This document shows, one piece after another, positions 26,426 through 34,647 of a stretch of 37,801 bases of DNA. Every line of letters begins with the position of its first letter. Position 1 is the first letter of the stretch. The notes under the pieces are model-generated. The model searched no databases, was not told where the DNA came from, and saw only the letters and a list, made by a program, of their open reading frames with translations. A program made the position numbers and the translations under genes. The stretch covers positions 1-37,801 of the forward strand of contig NZ_JABAIH010000029.1 of NCBI RefSeq assembly GCF_012641395.1. Reading direction: 5' to 3'. This stretch comes from Rhizobium sp. P32RR-XVIII. Lineage in GTDB: Bacteria > Pseudomonadota > Alphaproteobacteria > Rhizobiales > Rhizobiaceae.

Positions 26426-27562
26426 ATGCAGAATTTGCGATTCCCGGCTTTCTTGGCCGCGGCATGCGCCCTGGTCCTATCTTTTCCCCCGCAGCCCGCC
26501 TCGGCCGCGGCCGACAAGGCGGCGCTTGTCATCGGCAACGGCACCTATGCAAGCGGACACCCGCTCGCCGCCTGCGACCAATCGGCCCGTGATGTGGGCG
26601 GATGGCTGCGACACCAGGGGTTCGAGGTGGAACAGGTGCTCGATGCCTCGTCGGTGGACATGCGAAAAGCGATCGGCGATTTTGTGGCACAGGTGTCGGG
26701 CGCGCCGTCGAGAGCAACGATCATCTATGTCTGTAGCTATGCGGCTGTCGCAAACCAGCGCTTGTTCATGCTTCCGGTTGATTCGGATCCGGACCAGCCT
26801 ACGCGCCTCGAGACGCAAGGCGTCATCCTCAAGGCCTTGTTGAATACGCTTGCCGGCAGCAACGGCGTGCTCTTCGCCGACCTTGGCTTGCAGCCGGACA
26901 AGAGTGCCGCCGATGCGATCGATCTGATCCAGACCGGGTTACCCTCGGGGGTACGTCTCGCAATCGTTGCTAGCAACAACGACGGCGTCGGGACGCTGGG
27001 CCGCAGCCTTCCTGATCTGCTGTCCAGTTCAGGCCAGGACTGGGCCAGGCTATCGGCGGCATTTCAGGCGCGATATGGCTCCGCACAAGAGAACGGGTTG
27101 GGTGTCTTCGCGCCGCTTTCCGGGCCGATACAGCCGGCGCTGGATGCGGGCGACGGATCGGCGTCCGTGCCGTTCGCGGCTCCGTCCGCAAAGGAGGTGA
27201 AGTCCACTCCGACGATCGCCGCCCAGATCGTTCCGCTTAAGAACGTCGATCCAGCGAAGACCGGGCCAGATCGGCTCGCGATCGCAACCAGAGGCAGCAC
27301 GACCACGGATGCCGGTTCCAACCCGGCGGCGGCGGTGGTGCCTCTCGTCACTACAGCTCAACGCGCATCCCGGCCGGACCAGAAGGCCAGCCGTATCCAG
27401 GCCGCCCTTGCTCGCGGTGGCTTTTACGGAGGACCCATCAACGGGCGGCTGGACGCGCGAACCAAGCATGCGATTCGCGCTTTTCAAAGGAGGATCGGCG
27501 ATGCGCCGAGCGGTGTGCTGACGCGGATCCAGATCGCAAAACTCCTGAACATCGGGCGATGA
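26426..27562 (+). CDS. Secreted caspase-fold protein lacking catalytic residues, with peptidoglycan-binding domain
   Basis: About 378 residues. A signal peptide (FLAAACALVLSF, cut near PASAA) precedes a caspase/peptidase C14-like domain: AALVIGNGTYA, ACDQSARDVGGWLRHQGFEVE and ALLNTLAG fit the fold. The usual YYSGHG histidine segment is IIYVCSYAAV and the usual DACR cysteine segment is LFADLGLQP, so both catalytic residues appear to be missing. After a linker, the last 60 residues form a PG_binding_1 domain (RIQAALARGGFYGGPINGRLDARTKHAIRAFQRR). It should sit in the periplasm on peptidoglycan. The ATG at 26426 follows GGAGAAAG; ATGs at 26411 and 26381 are alternatives. Function is unknown: scaffold or decoy rather than protease. 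Confidence 0.75.
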   Translation: MQNLRFPAFLAAACALVLSFPPQPASAAADKAALVIGNGTYASGHPLAACDQSARDVGGWLRHQGFEVEQVLDASSVDMRKAIGDFVAQVSGAPSRATIIYVCSYAAVANQRLFMLPVDSDPDQPTRLETQGVILKALLNTLAGSNGVLFADLGLQPDKSAADAIDLIQTGLPSGVRLAIVASNNDGVGTLGRSLPDLLSSSGQDWARLSAAFQARYGSAQENGLGVFAPLSGPIQPALDAGDGSASVPFAAPSAKEVKSTPTIAAQIVPLKNVDPAKTGPDRLAIATRGSTTTDAGSNPAAAVVPLVTTAQRASRPDQKASRIQAALARGGFYGGPINGRLDARTKHAIRAFQRRIGDAPSGVLTRIQIAKLLNIGR

Positions 27563-27566
27563 ACAG

Positions 27567-28439
27567 ATGACTTTTCGGGTGAAATTCAATCTGGTGATGT
27601 TGGTCGCCTTACTCGTCGGCTTGGGTCTGGCCGAGCTGTTCCTCAACACCGTCAGCGAGCGCGGTGCAAAGCGGGCGGTATTGGCAGAGGCCGCGGCGGT
27701 CATGGGTGCGGCCGATGCCACCATTCATTATACCGATCAGCAGGTATCGCCATTGCTGAACAGACAGATGAAGGCTCAGTTCTTGCCGCAGAGCATTCCG
27801 TTCTACGCCGCGCAACAGACCTTTCAGCTGATGGCAACTGCTTTCCCGGACTATGCCTTTCGCCAGCCGACAACCAACCCCACCAACCCGGCCGACCGGC
27901 CCGTGCCATGGGAGGCCGATATCATCAAGAAGCTGGGCGAACAGCCGAACCTGGACCACCTGGTGGTGGAACGAAGGACGAGTACCGGTAAGGTCCTGTC
28001 CTATGCGCGGCCGGTTCGGATCAACAGCGACACCTGTCTCGCCTGTCACTCGACGCCCGCTGCCGCGCCTGCTTCCATGGTCGATATCTACGGCCGGGAA
28101 AACGGATTCGGCTGGAAGGCGGGCGACACCGTGGGGGCACAGATTGTCTCGGTTCCGGAGCGCGTCCCCTTGACGCGTGCGCGGTCGAACCTCTACCTCC
28201 TTATGGGAGGGCTGACGATCATTTTCGTGCTGATGCTTTTCTTGCTCAACCTGCTGTTGCACCTTTTCATCATCGTACCGGTGCGCCGGATCTCCAAACT
28301 CGCGGATGAAGTCAGCTTGGGCAATATGGAGGTTCCCGAGTTTGAGCTTTCGTCCCGGGACGAGATCGGGTCACTGGCGGTTTCCTTCAATCGCATGCGG
28401 CGTAGCCTGGTCGCAGCCATGGGAATGTTGAATGAGTGA
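27567..28439 (+). CDS. Membrane sensor with CXXCH haem motif (Tll0287-like/DUF3365) and HAMP domain
   Basis: A 290-residue protein. A first membrane helix (LVMLVALLVGLGLAELFL) precedes a periplasmic DUF3365/Tll0287-like domain with SIPFYAAQQTF, YAFRQPTTNPTNPAD and the c-type haem motif CLACH at residues 157-161. A second membrane helix (LYLLMGGLTIIFVLMLFLLN) is followed by a HAMP domain (VPVRRISKLADEVSLGNM, DEIGSLAVSFNRMRRSL). It then stops, with no output domain of its own. The next gene, a Ser/Thr kinase, overlaps its end by eight bases, so the kinase is the likely output partner. A redox, oxygen or NO input is inferred from the haem motif and family. Haem attachment would need a cytochrome c maturation system elsewhere. 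Confidence 0.82.
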   Translation: MTFRVKFNLVMLVALLVGLGLAELFLNTVSERGAKRAVLAEAAAVMGAADATIHYTDQQVSPLLNRQMKAQFLPQSIPFYAAQQTFQLMATAFPDYAFRQPTTNPTNPADRPVPWEADIIKKLGEQPNLDHLVVERRTSTGKVLSYARPVRINSDTCLACHSTPAAAPASMVDIYGRENGFGWKAGDTVGAQIVSVPERVPLTRARSNLYLLMGGLTIIFVLMLFLLNLLLHLFIIVPVRRISKLADEVSLGNMEVPEFELSSRDEIGSLAVSFNRMRRSLVAAMGMLNE

Positions 28440-29937
28440 TGAGCCTGCCTCCCAACCCCTGCCTGCGTTCGTAGGGCGATTCCGCATTGACGCCGTGCTC
28501 GGCCGCGGGGCGATGGGTGTTGTCTACAAGGCTTACGATCCGCAGATCGAGCGGCCCGTTGCGATCAAGTTGGTGCGGGCCGATCTTCTCGAGAGCGAGG
28601 ATCGGGATGAATATCTGCGGCGGTTCAACAACGAAGCCAGGATCGCCGGTCGCTGTTTGCATGCGAACATTGTCGCAATCTATGATTTCGCCTTGCATAA
28701 AGGCAATCCGTTCCTCGTCCTGGAATATGTCGAGGGGTTCAGTCTGAGCCAGGCGTTCAAGCGCTGCACGCAGGCGAGCGTTTCGGAGGTGATTCATATT
28801 GCCCTGCAGGTGCTTGATGCCCTCGGCTATGCGCACGGCTTCGGCATCATCCATCGAGACATCAAGCCGGCGAACATCCTGCTGACGGCCAACGCCAGCC
28901 TGAAAGTCACCGATTTCGGCATTTCGCGGCTTACAAGCGCAGGGTTTACTCAGGGCGCCATGATGGTTGGGACGCCAAGCTACATGTCGCCCGAACAATG
29001 TTTCGGCGGGCCTATCGATCAGCGTTGCGACCTCTTTTCCCTGGGATGCGTCATCTACGAGCTATTGGCTGGCGAGCGCGCGTTCAGCAGCCTCAACCAT
29101 GCGGACGTAATCTATAAGCTCGTCAACGTCCCACATCCGCCGTTGCAGGAGAAGCGGCCGGACGTGCCGCCAGAAATCGCCCGCGTTGTGGACAGGGCGC
29201 TGGCGAAGCGGCCCGACGACCGCTTTGCGAGCGCCGAAGAGATGGCAGCGGCGTTTCGCGCCCTGTTCGAGATCAAGACCGATGCCCATCTGATTACCCG
29301 TCGGACGAGAGAGATAAGGGAAGATCACGAGACGATCGTATTGTTGTCCTCCAGGGGGCAAATGTCGCGTCCGATCGACACACCTCTGCGGTCGCTCGGC
29401 GATTTCGAAGGCCTTGACGAATCCTCGCTTGCCACGATCGAGCGCAGTCTGGCTCGTCACGTCGGTCCGATGGCGCGGCTCCATTTGCGCCGCGCCATGC
29501 AGGATGCCAATTCTCCCGACGAGCTCTGCCGCCTGCTGGCCCAGTTGGTTCCGCAGGAGGGTCTGCGGGACCAGTTCATCGACGACGCGATCAAGATCAT
29601 CACGGCACGCCAGGATCAAAGCATGAGCGCCGCGAAGGCGGCAGGGCAGGGATCGGGTGCTTCAACCCTGGGGCTGATCCAGGGTCAGCCGCCTCCCGCG
29701 GTGGAGGCGATCGAAAGCGTCACGCATGCCCTGACGCAGACGATGGGCCCAATGGCACGCCACCTGGTGAGGCGCGCATTGGCGCATGCCACGACGCTGG
29801 ATGAGCTACAAGCGCTTTGCGTGGAATTGATCGACAACGTAGACGAACGCCAGTGGTTTCAGAACCTGCTTGCGGATCGACGTCATCTCGGGTCGCTCCT
29901 TGTGTCGGTACGAGATCTGGCCGGGGACAAGACGTAA
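28432..29937 (+). CDS. ppkA: PpkA-type Ser/Thr kinase of the T6SS switch, with duplicated C-terminal module
   Basis: A 501-residue Hanks-type kinase without a membrane helix. The catalytic domain (about 15-280) has GRGAMGVVYKAYD, VAIKLV, IIHRDIKPANIL, VTDFGIS and GTPSYMSPEQ, so all key residues are present. The C-terminal third holds two diverged copies of a helical module: HVGPMARLHLRRAMQDANS...DELCRLL and TMGPMARHLVRRALAHATT...DELQALC. Pseudomonas PpkA phosphorylates Fha and the Agrobacterium enzyme phosphorylates TssL; here TssL, TagH and PppA are in the same locus. It is coupled to the haem/HAMP sensor. PpkA of Pseudomonas carries its own sensor region, so this split arrangement is notable. 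Confidence 0.9.
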   Translation: MSDEPASQPLPAFVGRFRIDAVLGRGAMGVVYKAYDPQIERPVAIKLVRADLLESEDRDEYLRRFNNEARIAGRCLHANIVAIYDFALHKGNPFLVLEYVEGFSLSQAFKRCTQASVSEVIHIALQVLDALGYAHGFGIIHRDIKPANILLTANASLKVTDFGISRLTSAGFTQGAMMVGTPSYMSPEQCFGGPIDQRCDLFSLGCVIYELLAGERAFSSLNHADVIYKLVNVPHPPLQEKRPDVPPEIARVVDRALAKRPDDRFASAEEMAAAFRALFEIKTDAHLITRRTREIREDHETIVLLSSRGQMSRPIDTPLRSLGDFEGLDESSLATIERSLARHVGPMARLHLRRAMQDANSPDELCRLLAQLVPQEGLRDQFIDDAIKIITARQDQSMSAAKAAGQGSGASTLGLIQGQPPPAVEAIESVTHALTQTMGPMARHLVRRALAHATTLDELQALCVELIDNVDERQWFQNLLADRRHLGSLLVSVRDLAGDKT

Positions 29938-30025
29938 GTTGGTCAGGCGGAGGCCAAAGTTGCAGGTATGACCGGGAAACGTAGGCTCCTCGCTCGACTG
30001 GACACACCAGGGTTTTGACGCGTCT

Positions 30026-30039
30026 GTTGCTTTTGTAAC
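30026..30039. promoter_or_regulatory. Imperfect GTTAC-N4-GTAAC palindrome upstream of vgrG
   Basis: GTTGC-TTTT-GTAAC matches 9 of 10 palindrome positions and lies 126-139 bp upstream of the vgrG ATG in the 227-bp gap after the kinase gene. It suggests that vgrG has its own promoter under the same regulator as clpV/tssA and tlde1. It is inferred by similarity to the two perfect sites. Confidence 0.4.
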
Positions 30040-30164
30040 AGTTCTCCAACGGCTTGAAATCCTCCCGTAGTGGGGCGCCGCTACTTCCCGGGCATGATGG
30101 AGGAAGCGGGCTTGACGAGACGGTCGCGCAGCTTCCTCGGGTATGCGATCGCGAGGACCATTGA

Positions 30165-32042
30165 ATGTCATCTGGTGAGCAGAACGAACCGATGCTGCTG
30201 CTGACGTCCCCTCTCGGCGACGACACATTGCCGGTCCAGGTCGGGACGTTGCACGCTATCGAGCTCCACGCAGTCGAGGAGATCAGCAGCCCCTTCAAGG
30301 CGGTGGTGACAGTCGTCTCCAGCGAGGGGAGCATCGACCCGCAGGAGTTGCTGTATCAATCGGTTGGGCTGACGATCCGCAGGCCCCCTCGCGAGGACCG
30401 TTATATCAACGGCGTTGTCCGAAGGATGGATGCCATTGGGCAGGCGCGGCGGGATCGATGGATGTATCGGCTCCGGGTCGTGCCGCGGCTCTGGTTCCTC
30501 GGCCAGGCCGAAGACAGCCGCATTTTCCAAAACATGAACGCGCAGGAAATCCTTCAGAAAATATTCAACGAACACGGCGTCCGGCCAGTCGATTTCCGGA
30601 TCTACCGCAACAGCCCCGTCCGCGAATACACGACGCAATACAACGAGACCGACTTGGCCTTCGTCCAGCGGTTAATGCAGGAGAGCGGCTGGTTTTATTT
30701 CTTCGAGCACACCAAGACGGCACACACGCTGGTGATCACCGACGGCAATGAGGCGTTCAAACCCGTTTCGGCACCGCCTCATTGGGTGATCCACGAAGGC
30801 AACAATGTAGACGTGTTCGACCGGTGGGACGAGACGAATGCGACTGCCCATGGCGAGGTCTGGTTGCAGGACTACGATCCGACCAAACCGACCACGCCCG
30901 TGGAAGGAAAGGAGGACACGACCTTGCCGACCGCCGGCCCTTCTCAGCGAGATGTTTACAACTGGCCGGCGCTTACCATGGACAAACAGATAGCAGCCGA
31001 CCGGGCGAAGTTCCGCATCCAGCATGCCGAGGTGGTCTCTGCGCTGTGCCATGGTCATGGCTACGACCATGAATTTGAGCCGGGGCGCCGTTTCACCCTG
31101 GCGCGGAACCCTTTCACCGGCGCGGAGGGAGTTGAATACGCCGTGCGATCGGTCAGCCACGACGCCACTGACGATACTTGGATCGCCGGCGCCGGCAAGG
31201 GGCACTACGAAAACAGCTTCACTTGTTTTCTACAGAGGACTCCGTGGCGCGACGACGCCCGCAACACCCGCCCGCTCATGGCCGGCATCTTCCCCGCGAT
31301 CGTTCTGGGCGACAGTGGCGAAGAGATCCATGCCGACGCGCTCGGGCGAATCAAAGTCCGCCTGATGTTCGACCACCGCAAGGAGACGGTGGCTGGCATG
31401 GCGATCTGGGTCAGGGTGATCCAGCCCTGGGCAGGCAACAGCTGGGGCTGGCAGCACCTGCCGCGCGTCGGTACCGAGGTCGCGGTCGCTTTCATGAGCG
31501 GCGATCCGGACAATCCGGTCGTGGCGGGCGGGGTCTACAACGAAGTCATGCAGCCGGTATTCCCAGTTCCCTCCGAACAGACCAAAAGCGGGATTCGAAG
31601 CCGTTCGACCTTACGCGGCGGGACGCAGGACTATTCCGAATTCTCGATTGACGACAAGAAAGGGCAGGAACTCGTGCTGCTGCACGCCCAGAAGGACCAC
31701 AAGATCGAGGTCGAACACGATCAGGACGCGACAATCGGTAACGACCGCAAAGTGGTCACCCACCGCAACGATAGTCTGGAGAGCGAGACGGGTGATATAA
31801 CGATCACCGCGGCTACGTCGATTACGCTTCGAGTGGGGGCCAGCACGATAAAGTTGACGCCGGCCTCGATCGCCATCACGGCGCCGGCATTGACGTTCAC
31901 GAGCGAGGCGGCCATGGAATTCGCTGCCGGCGCGGCCGTGAATTTCACGGTCGGTGCTGCGTTCACGGTTGAGGCGGCAGCAAACGTCACGCTTCTGACG
32001 CCGACGTTCTTTGCACTCCCCCCTATACCACCGGTCGTTTGA
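30165..32042 (+). CDS. vgrG: VgrG (TssI), T6SS spike protein
   Basis: A 625-residue VgrG. The gp27-like part is at the N-terminus (YETs such as EYTTQYNETDLAFVQRLMQESGWFY in pieces). The gp5/OB-like domain is marked by DALGRIKVRLMFDH, WVRVIQPWAGNSWGWQ, PRVGTEVAVAFMSGDPDNPVV, and the beta-helix needle by HDQDATIGNDRK, ITITAATSITLRVGAS. It ends in a short Ala/Thr/Val-rich tail (TFFALPPIPPVV) with no extra enzymatic domain, so it is not an evolved VgrG. GAGGA stands eight bases before the ATG. No PAAR, EagR or adaptor gene follows in the window. Confidence 0.95.
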   Translation: MSSGEQNEPMLLLTSPLGDDTLPVQVGTLHAIELHAVEEISSPFKAVVTVVSSEGSIDPQELLYQSVGLTIRRPPREDRYINGVVRRMDAIGQARRDRWMYRLRVVPRLWFLGQAEDSRIFQNMNAQEILQKIFNEHGVRPVDFRIYRNSPVREYTTQYNETDLAFVQRLMQESGWFYFFEHTKTAHTLVITDGNEAFKPVSAPPHWVIHEGNNVDVFDRWDETNATAHGEVWLQDYDPTKPTTPVEGKEDTTLPTAGPSQRDVYNWPALTMDKQIAADRAKFRIQHAEVVSALCHGHGYDHEFEPGRRFTLARNPFTGAEGVEYAVRSVSHDATDDTWIAGAGKGHYENSFTCFLQRTPWRDDARNTRPLMAGIFPAIVLGDSGEEIHADALGRIKVRLMFDHRKETVAGMAIWVRVIQPWAGNSWGWQHLPRVGTEVAVAFMSGDPDNPVVAGGVYNEVMQPVFPVPSEQTKSGIRSRSTLRGGTQDYSEFSIDDKKGQELVLLHAQKDHKIEVEHDQDATIGNDRKVVTHRNDSLESETGDITITAATSITLRVGASTIKLTPASIAITAPALTFTSEAAMEFAAGAAVNFTVGAAFTVEAAANVTLLTPTFFALPPIPPVV

Positions 32043-32163
32043 TGCCGATCCTGGCTCTACAAGTCCGTCATTTTCACGAGAGGCAATAGCGTGTTGCAGC
32101 CGTGACAGTTGACGTGACGGATGCGGCCGGCCTGGTAAGCGTGGATTCATGCCGCCGTCCTCG

Positions 32164-32212
32164 TGTTTCAATTGCATTCGAGTTCTCCACGTCCGTAATC
32201 GACGCGCAACGT
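32164..32212 (+). repeat. 49-bp direct repeat, copy 1
   Basis: This stretch starts TGTTTCAATTGCATTC and ends TAATCGACGCGCAACGT. It matches 35236-35284 at 44 of 49 bases in the same orientation. It lies just upstream of the DUF3455 gene. The two copies bracket the DUF3455-SOD-sigma cassette. Confidence 0.8.
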
Positions 32213-32245
32213 CGGGTTCTCATAACGAAACGGTCAATTATTTCG

Positions 32246-32773
32246 ATGAAGGGAGCGGTCATTTTGACTATAAAAAAGCTCGCGGTCCTCGGGGCTGCAT
32301 TTCTCTTTCCTCTCCCGGCGCTGTCGTTGGCGGGTGCCCGAGTGCCTGATGCGATTGCTGCAGCAGGTGACACGCCCGTTGCTATGCTCCACGCCGAGGG
32401 TGCCCAGATCTACCACTGCGAGGCCGACCCGAAAGGAAAGCTCGCGTGGCAGTTTCGCGAGCCCATTGCGACATTGCTCATGAACGGCAAGACGATCGGC
32501 CGGCACTATGCCGGCCCGAGCTGGGAATTGGCCGACGGCAGCAGGATTGTTGGCCGAGTGGTCGCAAGTGCTCCAGGCACGACACCCAGGGACGTTCCAT
32601 GGCTGAAGCTCGAGGCGACTTCGCAGCCGGTGACCGGCAGGCTCGCGGGCGCCACGGTGATCCAAAGGATCAATACGAAAGGCGGCGTCGCCGGGGGGCA
32701 TTGTGGGCCAAACGGAGCGCTCTCAAGCGTGCCCTACTCGGCGGACTACGTCTTTCTCAAAAAGCACGGTTAA
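32246..32773 (+). CDS. Exported DUF3455 protein
   Basis: A protein of about 175 residues with a signal peptide (LAVLGAAFLFPLPALSLA) and a single DUF3455-like domain: GAQIYHCEADPKGKLAWQF, HYAGPSWELADGSRIVG, VPWLKL, VIQRINTKGGVAGG and the final YSADYVFLKK. Members are small exported proteins of unknown biochemical role. The ATG at 32246 is given, but a TTG at 32264 has GGGAG at ideal spacing and would begin MTIKKLAVLG, so the latter may be the real start. It is followed by the SOD gene after about 250 bp and is not obviously part of the T6SS. Confidence 0.78.
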   Translation: MKGAVILTIKKLAVLGAAFLFPLPALSLAGARVPDAIAAAGDTPVAMLHAEGAQIYHCEADPKGKLAWQFREPIATLLMNGKTIGRHYAGPSWELADGSRIVGRVVASAPGTTPRDVPWLKLEATSQPVTGRLAGATVIQRINTKGGVAGGHCGPNGALSSVPYSADYVFLKKHG

Positions 32774-33021
32774 ACCAACCAAGCTTCGCCTCAAGAGCGG
32801 GCACTCTATTTTCGCGAGAACCCGTTTTTATTTCTCAACCTGTCAGGATTTCCTCACTCTGCGACCCCTTGGCTCTGCACCCTGAGCCGTACGTCGCTGA
32901 TTGCGTCTTACTCACTGAGGGGCAGTCTAACCTGCTTGGTTGCGATCTCGCAAAGCCTCACTGCCACCGAGCCCTCGTCCTCGCCGGACTTCGGGCTCCA
33001 TGCAAGAAAACGGAGCATGAC

Positions 33022-33771
33022 ATGACCACCATTTCCCGCCGCAATCTCCTAGTCGCCGCTGCCGGCGCAACCGCCTTTGCTGCCGCTCCGCGCACGACCG
33101 TTGCGCGGCAGTCCTATGACAATTCAAATACCGCCGGTGCAGGCGCACCCTTTGCGCTGCCGCCGCTCCCCTACGCGGTCAATGCGCTCGAGCCGCATAT
33201 CGACGCGCAGACCATGGAACTCCATCATGACAGGCACCATGCTTCTTATGTCAACAATCTAAACGAGGTTGCGAAGGCGGCGCCGCAGATCGCCGAGCAT
33301 CCAATGGAGTACGTGCTTGCCCATCTCAACCATATGCCGGAGCACGTGCGCACCACAGTTCGCAACAATTTGGGCGGTCACGTCAATCATTCGATGTATT
33401 GGACCGTCATGAGCGGCAACGGCGGAAAGCCCGAAGGCGAGGTGTTGCAGGCAATCGAGCGCGATCTTGGCGGGATGGAGAAGTTCCAGACGGACTTCAA
33501 TGCCGGCGGCGGTCGCGTCTTTGGATCCGGGTGGGTCTTCGTAACGGTCAGCGCCGCAGGCAGGCTCGCGATCGAAGCGCGCTCCAACCAGGACACGCCG
33601 TTGATGAACGGCAAGCGCGTTCTGTTCGGCAACGATGTCTGGGAGCATTCCTATTATCTCCGATACCAGAACCGCCGCCCCGACTATCTGAAGGCATGGT
33701 GGAACGTGGTAAACTGGCCAAAGGTCGCGGAGCGCTATGCCGCCGCCAAGCAGGGGACTTTGACGATCTGA
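33022..33771 (+). CDS. sodA: Tat-exported Mn-type superoxide dismutase
   Basis: A 249-residue Fe/Mn superoxide dismutase with a twin-arginine leader (SRRNLLVAAAGATAF). The dismutase part has PLPYAVNALEPHIDAQTMELHHDRHHASYVNNLN, GGHVNHSMYW, GSGWVFV and the metal-site DVWEHSYYLRYQNRR. GGH before VNHS and the NQDTPL segment favour manganese or cambialistic use. It would detoxify superoxide in the periplasm or outside the cell. The ATG at 33022 has GGAG seven bases upstream; the longer frame is spurious. A sigma factor follows closely. Confidence 0.93.
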   Translation: MTTISRRNLLVAAAGATAFAAAPRTTVARQSYDNSNTAGAGAPFALPPLPYAVNALEPHIDAQTMELHHDRHHASYVNNLNEVAKAAPQIAEHPMEYVLAHLNHMPEHVRTTVRNNLGGHVNHSMYWTVMSGNGGKPEGEVLQAIERDLGGMEKFQTDFNAGGGRVFGSGWVFVTVSAAGRLAIEARSNQDTPLMNGKRVLFGNDVWEHSYYLRYQNRRPDYLKAWWNVVNWPKVAERYAAAKQGTLTI

Positions 33772-33912
33772 GTGACATTGCCAGCCTCGGGTCGATCAGA
33801 ACCCCTGGGACGACGGCCTGGCCGTCGCGCAAGCCTCCACACGATCAACAATCGCGCGTATTGGTGGCTCCGTCGCCCCCGATACGCGCCTGGACAACAA
33901 TGGCCTTGCTGG

Positions 33913-34461
33913 ATGAAGGCGCAAAGTATCATCACGAACGAGCACGACTTCAGACATGAGCTGGTCGCCTATCTCGGGCGGTTATGGCGATACGGCCTCG
34001 TGCTGTCGCGAAGACGGGATGTGGCTGAAGATCTCGTCCAGGCGACATGCCTTCGGGCACTTGAACGCGGCAAGCAGTATCGGCCGGGAACAAGGCTCGA
34101 TTGCTGGCTCCTGTCCATCCTGCATTCGATCTGGCTCAATGAGGTTCGGTCCCGTCGGGTTCAAATGGGCCAAGGTTTCGTCGCGGCGAGCTCCTCGCTT
34201 GTGCTCGACGGGGAGAATGACATCGAGACCCGCGCATTGGCCAACCAGATCCTACTCAAGGTCGATGCCCTGCCCGAAGCGCAGCGCACAGTCGTCTTCC
34301 TAGCCTATATCGAGGGATTCTCCTACCGCGAGGTTGCGGAGCTGCTTGGTATCCCGATTGGAACTGTCATGAACCGCCTTGCCAGCGCGCGGGTCAGACT
34401 TGCCAGCGAAGAATGTTCGAATACGGCAATGAGGGTTGGGACCGGAGGACGCGATATCTAG
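33913..34461 (+). CDS. ECF-type RNA polymerase sigma factor
   Basis: About 182 residues. Region 2 is DFRHELVAYLGRLWRYGLVLSRRRD, AEDLVQATCLRALER and RPGTRLDCWLLSILHSIWLNEVRSRR; region 4 is LPEAQRTVVFLAYIEGFSYREVAELLGIPIGTVMNRLASARVRL. I chose the internal ATG at 33913 because the family begins about here; the frame is open back to a GTG at 33772 directly after the SOD stop. No anti-sigma gene is seen beside it. Its position suggests stress control of the SOD/DUF3455 genes, which is inference. Confidence 0.85.
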   Translation: MKAQSIITNEHDFRHELVAYLGRLWRYGLVLSRRRDVAEDLVQATCLRALERGKQYRPGTRLDCWLLSILHSIWLNEVRSRRVQMGQGFVAASSSLVLDGENDIETRALANQILLKVDALPEAQRTVVFLAYIEGFSYREVAELLGIPIGTVMNRLASARVRLASEECSNTAMRVGTGGRDI

Positions 34462-34647
34462 GCTGGGCAAACACATGCTCCGTAGAAAGAACTCTCCCTC
34501 CCGCACCTAGTCTAGCCCGGGGTTAGATCGTGACGGCGGTGGCGACCTTGTGATTGTGGGTACATTCGGCTCGTCGGCGCGGTGATCGCCAAGACATCTG
34601 GCTGGCGGCTCAGCATCGCTTAGCAGACGGTTCAGCCTTGAAGCTCA

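Noticed and set aside
32446..33021. Long N-terminal extension of the superoxide dismutase
   Set aside because: The extension runs through the DUF3455 gene in another frame; the Tat signal and GGAG support the ATG at 33022.
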